Source of the DNA: Alphaproteobacteria bacterium
GTDB taxonomy: Bacteria; Pseudomonadota; Alphaproteobacteria; GCA-2731375
Assembly: GCA_016869175.1 (NCBI GenBank)
Contig: VGEV01000007.1
Coordinates: forward strand, 1 to 52,324
DNA: 52,324 nucleotides
Direction: 5' to 3'
Shown: positions 37,962 through 46,066 of the stretch, piece after piece
Numbering within the stretch: position 1 is the first letter of the stretch
How the letters are laid out: each line of letters begins with the position of its first letter
Notes under the pieces: generated by a model
What the model saw: the letters and a program-made list of their open reading frames with translations, nothing else
The model's database searches: none
What the model was told of the DNA's origin: nothing
Program-made: the position numbers and the translations under genes

Positions 37962-39179
37962 ATGACCCAGGCGCTTGCTGGCATCCGTCCGCTCGATGGC
38001 ATTCGCGTCCTGGATGCCGCGACCTTCATCGCCGCGCCGTTCTGCGGCACGCTGCTGGCCGAGTTCGGGGCCGAGGTGATCAAGGTCGAACTGCCGAACG
38101 TTGGCGACCCGCTGCGCAAGTTCGGCACGGCCAGCGAGATCGGCCTGACCTTTCCCTGGCTGTCGGAAGCGCGCAACAAGAAGTCGGTGACGTTGGACCT
38201 GCGCAAGCCGGAAGGTGCCGAACTCTTCAAGCGTCTGGTCGAGAAGGCCGACGCCGTGTGCGAGAACTTCCAGACCGGCACGCTGGAAGGCTGGGGCCTT
38301 GGCTACGAGGCGCTGAAGGCGGTCAATCCTGGCTTGGTCATGTTGCGCGTCACCGGCTATGGCCAGACCGGGCCGTTCGCCGGCCGGCCCGGTTTCGCGC
38401 GCATCGGCCAGGCCTTTGGCGGGTTGTCGGTCTTGGCCGGCTATCCCGACCGCGCGCCGGTAACGCCCGGCTCGTCCACCATCGCCGATTATATGAGCGG
38501 CCTGTTCGGCGCCTATGGCGTGCTGCTGGCCTTGCGTGCGCGCGAACGCACCGGCGAAGGGCAGGTGATCGACATCGGCCTCTACGAGTCGGTGTTCCGC
38601 ATCCTGGACGAACTGGTGCCGAATTATCAGCGCACCGGCTATGTGCGCCAGCGCATGGGGCCCGGCACCATCAACGTCGTGCCGCACAGCCACTATCCCA
38701 CCAAGGACGGTCACTGGGTGGCGATCGCCTGCACCACCGACAAGATCTTCGAGCGGCTGGCGAATTTGATGGGCCGGCCCGACCTGGCGGGAGCCGGTCC
38801 CTGGGGCAACTACCGCGAGCGCGACCGCGAGCGCGACAAGGTGGACGCGTTCGTGGGCGAATGGTCGACCCGGTTCGACTTGCGCGAGTTGCTGGAGATG
38901 TGCGATCGGGCGCAAGTACCCTGCGGGCCGCTGCATACCGTCGATACGCTGTTCCAGGACCCGCAATTCGCCGCGCGCGAGAATATCGCCCTGGTCCCCG
39001 ATGCGCGGCTGACCGGCCCGCTCGCGGTGCCGAACGTGGTGCCCAAGCTGACCGACACGCCGGGCCGGATCGATCATCTGGGACCGCAATTGGGCGAGCA
39101 TAACCGCGAGATCTACGGCGGCCTGCTCGGCTTGACCGACCCCCAGCTCGCCCGCCTGGCCGAACTTGGCGTCATCTAG
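37962..39179 (+). CDS. CaiB/BaiF-type CoA-transferase family protein
   Basis: LDGIRVLDAATFIAAPFCGTLLAEFGAEVIKVELPNVGDPLRKFG, NKKSVTLDLRKPEGAELFKRLVEKADAVCENF. Confidence 0.94.
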   Translation: MTQALAGIRPLDGIRVLDAATFIAAPFCGTLLAEFGAEVIKVELPNVGDPLRKFGTASEIGLTFPWLSEARNKKSVTLDLRKPEGAELFKRLVEKADAVCENFQTGTLEGWGLGYEALKAVNPGLVMLRVTGYGQTGPFAGRPGFARIGQAFGGLSVLAGYPDRAPVTPGSSTIADYMSGLFGAYGVLLALRARERTGEGQVIDIGLYESVFRILDELVPNYQRTGYVRQRMGPGTINVVPHSHYPTKDGHWVAIACTTDKIFERLANLMGRPDLAGAGPWGNYRERDRERDKVDAFVGEWSTRFDLRELLEMCDRAQVPCGPLHTVDTLFQDPQFAARENIALVPDARLTGPLAVPNVVPKLTDTPGRIDHLGPQLGEHNREIYGGLLGLTDPQLARLAELGVI

Positions 39180-39253
39180 CCGGATCGCGCGGTGAGGGCG
39201 CGCAACCGGGCGAGCACCGTTGCGCCCAACTCGCCGCCGCCGCCCTTCAGATC

Positions 39254-39580
39254 TTACTTCAGCACGATGTCGACCGCGTCGAGATGCGCCCGGGCGATGC
39301 GGCGCACGTCGGCGACAAGCCGTTCCCGCCGCCGCAAGTCGGCGCAGAGATTGTCGACGATGTCGGTGGCCAGGGAATAGCCAAAACTGCCGGCCAGTCC
39401 CTTGATGTTGTGTGCCACCGAGAACAGCGCCTTGTGCCCGGCCCCCTCGTCCTCGGCCTGACCGAGAACCGCGCGGGCCTGTGCCAGGTAGTCGCCCATC
39501 CAACCGCCGAAGCTCTTCGCCAGCTTCGCCACCTCGGCATCGGCACGCTCGAGGGACAGTCCCTGTTCCGCCAACGTCAT
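39254..39580 (-). CDS. Stand-alone histidine phosphotransfer (HPt) domain protein
   Basis: ALFSVAHNIKGLAGSFGYSLATDIVDNLCADLRR: HNIKG phospho-His motif in a ~110 aa helical protein. Confidence 0.82.
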   Translation of the reverse strand: MTLAEQGLSLERADAEVAKLAKSFGGWMGDYLAQARAVLGQAEDEGAGHKALFSVAHNIKGLAGSFGYSLATDIVDNLCADLRRRERLVADVRRIARAHLDAVDIVLK

Positions 39581-39731
39581 TGCAAGGCCCTCACCACGGC
39601 ATGACAACCGACGGTAGCAAGGCGAAGATTAAGGCGGCTTCAGCCAAGGCGGTTAACGCGGCCTTTCGCCGCCCGGCCGCGCCCACCATAATCGCCGTTC
39701 GGCAAGGCGATTGGCGGAAGGAAACGCAGGC

Positions 39732-41684
39732 ATGAATCAAGGCATCGTCTGGCGGCCGGATGCGGAAACGGTCGGGCGCAGCAACTTGCGGCGCTTCATG
39801 GACCGACACGGCATCGCCGACTACGAGGCCTTGGTGAAGCGCGCCGACGCCGATCCGGAATGGTTCTGGGACGCCACCATCCGCTTCCTGGATATCCGCT
39901 TCGTCACGCCCTATGAGAAGGTGCGCGACCTGTCCAAGGGGGCACCCTGGGCCGAATGGTGCGTCGGCGGCACGACCAACCTCACGCTCAGCACGCTCGA
40001 CAAGCATCGCGGCACGCCGACCGAAGCCAAGGTCGCCATCCGCTGGGAGGGCGAGACCGGCACGGTCCGGCAGTGGACCTACGCCGAGCTCGATCGCGAG
40101 ACCTGCCGGCTGGCCGCCGGCCTGAAGGGCCTGGGCATCAGGCCGGGCGATGCGATCGGCATCTTCATGCCGATGCTGCCGGAAACGGTGGCGGCGTTCT
40201 ATGCGGCGGCGCGGGTCGGCGCCATCACCGTGCCGTTGTTCAGCGGCTTCGGGCCGGAGGCGATCATCGCCCGCCTGACCGACGCCGAGGCCAAACTGGC
40301 GATCACTGTCGATGCCTCCCGCCGGCGCGGGCAGGTGGTCCCGATGAAGGCCACGATGGACCAAGTGGCCGAGCGGGTGCCGACGCTGAAGCACGTCCTC
40401 GTGCTGAACACCATGGGCGAGCCAGTCGCCTTGCGCCCAGGCCGCGATCTCGATTGGCACGAACTCGCGGCCCGCCAGCCGGACCGGATCGAAGCGGAAG
40501 CGGTGCCTTCCGAGCACCCGCTGCTGCTGGTCTACACCTCCGGCACCACCGGCCGGCCCAAGGGCACGGTGCTGACCCATTGCGGCCTGCCCACCAAGAT
40601 CTCGGCCGATTTCCAACTCAATCTCGACGTCAGACCGGACGACCGCTTCCTGTGGATCACCGATTTCGGCTGGGTGGTGGGACCGGCCCTGTTCGTCTCG
40701 GCGACCGTGGCGGGCGCCAGCATGGTGCTGGTGGAAGGCGGCCCAGACTTCCCCGACACCGGGCGCATGTGGCGGCTGGTGCAGGAGCACAAGGCGACCT
40801 ATCTGGGCGTGGCGCCAACCTCGGTGCGCACGCTGATGCGCTACGGCGCCGAAACGGTCGCCAAGTATGACCTGTCGTCGCTGCGCGGCACCGCCTCGAC
40901 CGGCGAGCCGTGGACCGAGGAAGCCTGGCTCTGGTTCTTCGAGCATGTCTGTCGGCGCCGGGTGCCCATCATCAACTGGTCGGGTGGCACCGAGATCGGC
41001 GGCGGCATCATCTGCGGCACCATGATCCATCCCTTGAAGCCTTGTTCCTTCGCCGGGCCGATGCCGGCCATGGGTGCCGATATCGTCGACGAACAGGGCG
41101 CGAGCGTCGGCCCCAACCAGGTGGGCGAACTGGTGCTGCGCACGCCCTCGATCGGGCTTGCGCGCGGCCTCTGGAAGGACCCGGAGCGATATATCGAGAC
41201 CTACTGGAGCATGTTCCCCGGCCTGTGGCGGCATGGCGACTGGGCCAGCCGTGATGGCGACGGCATGTGGTACATCCACGGCCGGTCCGACGACACGCTC
41301 AAGATTTCCGGCAAGCGTACCGGCCCGGCCGAAATCGAGGGCATTGTCATGGCCACCGGCAAGGTCTCGGAGGCAGCCGCCATCGGCATTCCCGATGCCA
41401 TCAAGGGCGAGGCGGTGGCCTGCGTCTGCGTGCCGGCGCCCGGCATCGCCGCCGACGAGACGCTGCGTCAGGAACTGGCGGAGGCCGTCACCCGGGGCTT
41501 CGGCCGTTCGTTCCGGCCGCAACGCATCCTGTTCGTCGCCGACCTGCCGAAGACGCGCAGCCTGAAGATCATGCGCCGGGTGGTGAAGGCGCTGGTGCTG
41601 GGCAAGCCGCCGGGCGATCTGTCGGCACTCTCAAACCCGGAAGCGCTCGACGAAGTGAAGCGCGCCGCCGGGCAGACCGACTGA
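39732..41684 (+). CDS. AMP-dependent acyl-CoA synthetase (acetyl-CoA-synthetase-like)
   Basis: LLLVYTSGTTGRPKGTVLTHCG, INWSGGTEIGGGIICG, YIHGRSDDTLKISGKRTGPAEIEGIVMATGKVSEAAAIG. Confidence 0.94.
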   Translation: MNQGIVWRPDAETVGRSNLRRFMDRHGIADYEALVKRADADPEWFWDATIRFLDIRFVTPYEKVRDLSKGAPWAEWCVGGTTNLTLSTLDKHRGTPTEAKVAIRWEGETGTVRQWTYAELDRETCRLAAGLKGLGIRPGDAIGIFMPMLPETVAAFYAAARVGAITVPLFSGFGPEAIIARLTDAEAKLAITVDASRRRGQVVPMKATMDQVAERVPTLKHVLVLNTMGEPVALRPGRDLDWHELAARQPDRIEAEAVPSEHPLLLVYTSGTTGRPKGTVLTHCGLPTKISADFQLNLDVRPDDRFLWITDFGWVVGPALFVSATVAGASMVLVEGGPDFPDTGRMWRLVQEHKATYLGVAPTSVRTLMRYGAETVAKYDLSSLRGTASTGEPWTEEAWLWFFEHVCRRRVPIINWSGGTEIGGGIICGTMIHPLKPCSFAGPMPAMGADIVDEQGASVGPNQVGELVLRTPSIGLARGLWKDPERYIETYWSMFPGLWRHGDWASRDGDGMWYIHGRSDDTLKISGKRTGPAEIEGIVMATGKVSEAAAIGIPDAIKGEAVACVCVPAPGIAADETLRQELAEAVTRGFGRSFRPQRILFVADLPKTRSLKIMRRVVKALVLGKPPGDLSALSNPEALDEVKRAAGQTD

Positions 41685-41687
41685 CGG

Positions 41688-42485
41688 TCACTCCACCACG
41701 ACACCGGCGCGGCCGAGACCGTCGATCTCGGTCGCCATGCGGTCGCCGGGCTTCAGCCACTTGGTGGCAACGATCGAGCCCATCAGCACGATGTCGCCGG
41801 CGTGCAGCCGGCGGCCGCGATGGTTGAGGCTGTTGGCGAGCCAGGCCAGCGCCTCGAACGGGTGGCCCATCACGTCGGCACCCCGCCCCTCGCCCACGAC
41901 CTGGCCGTTGATCAGCATGCGGCCCTTGAGGTTGGCGAGATCGATGGCATGCCAATCGCGCACCGGCTGGCCGACGACGCAGCCGAAATTGAACGAGTTG
42001 TCAGCGATCAGGACGGGCGCCGCCAGCGAGCCATAGACGCAATTACGATCATCGACGATCTCGATGGCCGGCAGCAGAGCCGCCACGTGATCGGCGATGC
42101 TGGCCCGGCTGTGCGGCTTGGCCCCGGCCGGCACATCGCGCGCAATCTCGACCGCGATCTCGCTCTCGACGCCCAGATGCACGTAGTCGGCGGCGCGAAG
42201 CCGCGCCTCGCCCCGATGCACCCGGTCAGAGAAGATGCCACCCTCGCAAGGGTGATCGACACCCACCATCTTCTGCATCACCGACGTGGTCAGCGCGACC
42301 TTCCAGCCGGCCAGTTTTCGGCCGCCCTCGGCCTGGTAGAGCGCCTGCAAGCGATCCTGCACCGCGTAAGCTTGGGCCAGATCCGCCACCGCCAGATCGG
42401 GCGGCAAGGCGCCGATGGCGCGCTTGGCCTTGTGGTCGGCATAGAGCTGCTTGGCCGTGCGTTCGGCGCGGGCGGCGTCGTACAT
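41688..42485 (-). CDS. 2-keto-4-pentenoate hydratase / FAH-superfamily hydratase
   Basis: MYDAARAERTAKQLYADHKAKRAIGALPPDLAVADLAQAYAVQDRL; HLGVESEIAVEIARDVP; PGDRMATEIDGLGRAGVVVE. Confidence 0.9.
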   Translation of the reverse strand: MYDAARAERTAKQLYADHKAKRAIGALPPDLAVADLAQAYAVQDRLQALYQAEGGRKLAGWKVALTTSVMQKMVGVDHPCEGGIFSDRVHRGEARLRAADYVHLGVESEIAVEIARDVPAGAKPHSRASIADHVAALLPAIEIVDDRNCVYGSLAAPVLIADNSFNFGCVVGQPVRDWHAIDLANLKGRMLINGQVVGEGRGADVMGHPFEALAWLANSLNHRGRRLHAGDIVLMGSIVATKWLKPGDRMATEIDGLGRAGVVVE

Positions 42486-42489
42486 CGCT

Positions 42490-42957
42490 TCATTCCTCCA
42501 ACAAGCGGCGGATGTCGGCATCGGCCTGGGTCGCCGCGGCCCAGCGCAGGAACAGCTTGCCCATGACTTCGGACGGGCTGCCGAGCTGCGTCAGCATCAC
42601 GCCGCTTTCGAAGGCGTCGTCATAATCCGCGATCAGGCCGGCGCGCAGGCGGAAGCGGCCGATGCCGCGCAAGGCGACACGCCGGCCGGCCGCGTGCTTG
42701 GTTCTGGCGGTGTATGCGTAAAGGAAGCTGGCATAGCCGGTATCGCCCGCCAGGGCCGGATCGTGAAAGCGCCAGTGGAAACGCTCGCCGTCGGCATGGA
42801 AGCGGCGGAGCAGCGCCTCGATGGCCGGCCGGCCGTCATTCCGGCCATAGAAGCGGTCGTGATAGACGCCATCTTCCGTGAACAGCCGCGCGAAACCGGC
42901 CGCGTCGCCCGCTTCGGCACAGTCCGAGAACGCCTCAAGGACTTGCTGAAATTCCAT
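42490..42957 (-). CDS. SnoaL-like / NTF2-fold protein
   Basis: FARLFTEDGVYHDRFYGRNDGRPAIEALLRRFHADGERFHWRFHDPALAGDTGYASFLYAYTA. Confidence 0.75.
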   Translation of the reverse strand: MEFQQVLEAFSDCAEAGDAAGFARLFTEDGVYHDRFYGRNDGRPAIEALLRRFHADGERFHWRFHDPALAGDTGYASFLYAYTARTKHAAGRRVALRGIGRFRLRAGLIADYDDAFESGVMLTQLGSPSEVMGKLFLRWAAATQADADIRRLLEE

Positions 42958-43011
42958 GCGGCCCTTCCCCGTTCCTACAGTGCCAAGGGCGACGGCCGCC
43001 GGCAAATCCGG

Positions 43012-43614
43012 CTACTGCCGGGGTTGGCTGAGGAAACCGTGCAGGAACAGATCGGCGGCCAGTTCCGCCAGGCGTTCCGGTGCCACCGCGCCCTTGGGAT
43101 CGTACCAGACATAGGTCCAGTTGATCAGGCCGTAGAGCATCATGGCATAGGGCTTGCGCAAGTTGGCATGCGGCGCCAGGCCCGGATTGAGGTCGAGCAG
43201 CAGGCCGACGACCAGATCGACCAGTTCGCGTTCGAGTTCGCGGATTTCCTCGGCCTGTTCGGGCGCCAGGTGATCGAGCTCGTTCATCAGCACCAGGTGC
43301 TTGTGCGGAGCCCGGGCATAGACCTCCAGGTTGGCCGCGATGAAGGCGCGGAAGCGGTGCATCGGCTGCTCGTTTACCTTGAGCGCGGCCTTGCTGACCC
43401 GGCGCAATTCGGCGATATGCGCCTTCAGCAGAGCGTAGAGGATGGCCTCTTTCGACGCGTAGTAGTGATAGATCCAAGCCTTCGAGAAGGCGCAGGCGCG
43501 GGCGACCTCGGCGATCGAGGTACGGGCGAAGCCCTGGCGGGCGAACAATTCCGCCGCCCGTTCCAGGATAAGCTGCTGGTTCTCCGCATAGTGGTCGGAA
43601 CGCGTGCGGGCCAT
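43012..43614 (-). CDS. TetR/AcrR-family transcriptional regulator
   Basis: AENQQLILERAAELFARQGFARTSIAEVARACAFSKAWIYHYYASKEAILYALLKAHI helix-turn-helix. Confidence 0.95.
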   Translation of the reverse strand: MARTRSDHYAENQQLILERAAELFARQGFARTSIAEVARACAFSKAWIYHYYASKEAILYALLKAHIAELRRVSKAALKVNEQPMHRFRAFIAANLEVYARAPHKHLVLMNELDHLAPEQAEEIRELERELVDLVVGLLLDLNPGLAPHANLRKPYAMMLYGLINWTYVWYDPKGAVAPERLAELAADLFLHGFLSQPRQ

Positions 43615-44384
43615 CAGCGACCCAGGAATTTCGGCCGGCGCTTTTCCTGGAAGGCCTTGAAGCCTTCGACACCGTCGGCCGTGCGCAGGGCTTCCGCCTG
43701 GCCCTCGGCTTCGAGTTCCAACGCGCGCGCATAGTTCGCGTTGGCCAGCAGGATGCGTTTGGAGATCTTGAAGGCCATTGTCGGGCCGTCGGCGATCTGC
43801 CGGGCCATGCGGCGGGCCTCGGCCATCAGGTCGGCGGCGCCCACCGCGCGGTTGACCAGGCCCAGGGCGGCAGCCTCGCGGCCGGAGATCAGGCGGCCGG
43901 TATAGATCAGTTCGGCGGCGCGGTGCGGCCCGATGCGCTCGGCCATCGCGTAATGCCCGCCGCAATCGAGGATGCAGCCGATGTTGCGGAACGGGCTGCC
44001 GAGCAGCGCGTCGTCGGCGACCAGCGCGATGTCGCAGGCCATGGCCAGGCCGAAGCCGATGCCAAGCGCCGGGCCCTCGACCGCCGCCACGGTCGGCAAC
44101 GGCAGGATCCGCAGGCGCTGCACCACGGGGTTGATCACCCGCTTCAAGATGCCCTCATTGTTGTCGGTCGCCGGATCGGCGCCGGCGATGTCCCGGCCAG
44201 CGCTGAACGATCCACCCTGGCCATGCAGCAGCAGACAACGCGCCGCGGACCGCTCGATCTCTGCCAGATGGCGGTCGAGCAGCGCCATCTCTTCCGGTCT
44301 CAGACTGTTCTTCTTGTCCGGACGGTTGAGGCGGATTTCGGCGACCGCGCCATCGAATGCGAGATCGACCGTGGCCTCGCTCAT
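43614..44384 (-). CDS. Enoyl-CoA hydratase/isomerase family protein
   Basis: MSEATVDLAFDGAVAEIRLNRPDKKNSL, GQGGSFSAGRDIAG, AVEGPALGIGFGLAMACDIALVADDALLGSPFRNIGC. Confidence 0.92.
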   Translation of the reverse strand: MSEATVDLAFDGAVAEIRLNRPDKKNSLRPEEMALLDRHLAEIERSAARCLLLHGQGGSFSAGRDIAGADPATDNNEGILKRVINPVVQRLRILPLPTVAAVEGPALGIGFGLAMACDIALVADDALLGSPFRNIGCILDCGGHYAMAERIGPHRAAELIYTGRLISGREAAALGLVNRAVGAADLMAEARRMARQIADGPTMAFKISKRILLANANYARALELEAEGQAEALRTADGVEGFKAFQEKRRPKFLGR

Positions 44385-44836
44385 GCCACGGCCGCCTTGC
44401 GCCGACGCGCCTGCAGACATTTCAGTTCGCTCGACATGACCAAGCGGCCGTTCTGGTTGAGCGCGTTCCATTGCAGCACCACCAGGCCGGAATGGGCGTC
44501 GCGATCCTCCTTTGCCGCGACCGTCGCCTGCAGGCGGATCGTGTCGCCGATGAAGACGGGCGCGACGAAGCGGAGCTTGTCGGTGCCGTAATTGGCGACG
44601 ATCGCCTCGCCATCCGCCGGCACGCCCAGTCCGGTGGCGAAGGCATGCACCAGCAGGCCGGGCGCGATGCGTTGGCCGAAGCGGGTCTTGGCAGCGTAAT
44701 GCGCGTCGGTGTGCAGCATGAACATGTCGCCGGTCAGCGTGCACCAGTTGACGATGTCGCCTTCGGTGATGGTGCGGCCGCGGCTCGTCATCGTCTCGCC
44801 GACGACGATGTCGTCGTACCACTTGGCCAGGATCAT
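44381..44836 (-). CDS. MaoC-family (R)-specific hydratase/dehydratase
   Basis: WYDDIVVGETMTSRGRTITEGDIVNWCTLTGDMFMLHTDAHYAAKTRFGQRIAPGLLVHAFATGL. Confidence 0.9.
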   Translation of the reverse strand: MILAKWYDDIVVGETMTSRGRTITEGDIVNWCTLTGDMFMLHTDAHYAAKTRFGQRIAPGLLVHAFATGLGVPADGEAIVANYGTDKLRFVAPVFIGDTIRLQATVAAKEDRDAHSGLVVLQWNALNQNGRLVMSSELKCLQARRRKAAVA

Positions 44837-44847
44837 GGCGCGCCCTC

Positions 44848-45939
44848 CTAAAAGACCGGGATAATCTCCGAAGGATCGAAGGCCACGGTCTTGCCGTCAA
44901 CGCCGATCTCCGGCAGGGCCGGAAACTCGATGCCATGAGGTTCGATCAGCCCCTTCATGCGCAAGACCGCGTTGCGCCAATTCTCCTTGCGCTCCTCGGC
45001 CGTCAGGATGCCAAGGCCGGCCGAGCGGGCCACGTCTTCCAGCAACAGATGCGAGGCATGGAATGTCGGCCCCAATTCCCAGAACTCCTTGGGCGGCAAA
45101 TAGAGGATGCCGGAGAGGAAAATGAAGCCTGCGCGGATCTGCTTGGTGATGACCGCGCGCTGCTCGTCGGTCAGCTTGGGCAGGATGTTTTCCAGGACCG
45201 TCAGGCAGATCCCCATGTGGCGGGCCTCGTCCTGGCCGACCCGGCGGAAGCATTCCTTGAACACTGGAATGCTGGTGGCCTGGTACATGCCGTGGAACAG
45301 CGTCGAGGAGGCGATCTCGCCCATCAGGAACGAGGTGAACAGGATGGGCAGCGGCCACTTGCCGATCGAGCCCTTGAAGCCCGACCAATAGCGACAGCCG
45401 TTGTGATACATCCAGCGCACATTGTTCTGCGCCAGCTTGCCGAGCGGCGTTTCGGGCACATAGTCGAGTGGCCCCTTCGGCACCAGCGCCTGGATGGCGC
45501 GTTGGCAGATCTCCTCGTGGTTCACCTCGTCGCGCACGATGGAGAAGAAGCACTTGCGCACCGGGTCTTCCTCGTGCGTCTCCCAGGTGTGGATGAAGGC
45601 GCGCGCGAACACCGCCGGACCGGAGCCGTCAAACACCGAGAGCAGCGTGAACCAGTAGGCCAGCGCGTAACGCTGATCGACCGTGAAGGCGCTGGGCTCG
45701 AGCGTGTCCCAGGGCAGCAGGTTGGGCGCCCAGCCGGGGTCGCGCGACTTGTCGTAGAGCGCCTGCAGCTTCGGCGTCTCCACGCGCCATTCCAGCGGGA
45801 AGATGTTGAGTTCCGGGAAGGGCGGCGGTTCCGCCATGCCATAGAGCAGGCTGGCGGCGTCCGGCGCGACCGCGCTGGTGCCGGGCGGCGGCGACGTCGT
45901 CTTGCCGGCAAGGCGTTCGGCGGTGGTTGGGCGGTTCAT
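44848..45939 (-). CDS. Ferritin-like di-iron carboxylate protein (oxygenase/R2-like), function unknown
   Basis: Spaced E/ExxH ligand motifs: THEEDPVRKCFFSIVRDEVNHEEICQRA and GEIASSTLFHGMYQ...RVGQDEARHMGICL; 363 aa. Confidence 0.75.
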   Translation of the reverse strand: MNRPTTAERLAGKTTSPPPGTSAVAPDAASLLYGMAEPPPFPELNIFPLEWRVETPKLQALYDKSRDPGWAPNLLPWDTLEPSAFTVDQRYALAYWFTLLSVFDGSGPAVFARAFIHTWETHEEDPVRKCFFSIVRDEVNHEEICQRAIQALVPKGPLDYVPETPLGKLAQNNVRWMYHNGCRYWSGFKGSIGKWPLPILFTSFLMGEIASSTLFHGMYQATSIPVFKECFRRVGQDEARHMGICLTVLENILPKLTDEQRAVITKQIRAGFIFLSGILYLPPKEFWELGPTFHASHLLLEDVARSAGLGILTAEERKENWRNAVLRMKGLIEPHGIEFPALPEIGVDGKTVAFDPSEIIPVF

Positions 45940-45983
45940 GAAGTCACCTCCTCGGCGGCACGGTGCCGGTCTCTATCATTAAC

Positions 45984-45997
45984 TGACCGGACGGTCA
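45984..45997. promoter_or_regulatory. Candidate TetR-type operator TGACCG-GA-CGGTCA
   Basis: Perfect 6-2-6 palindrome with partly symmetric AT-rich flanks (ATTAAC...ATGAAT) in the divergent gap between the 45939 and 46067 start codons. Confidence 0.68.
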
Positions 45998-46066
45998 ATG
46001 AATTCGGGCGAAGCGCGATTCCGTGCCGGAACGGCTGCTGCCATACTGTCGCCCGGGGGAACCAGC

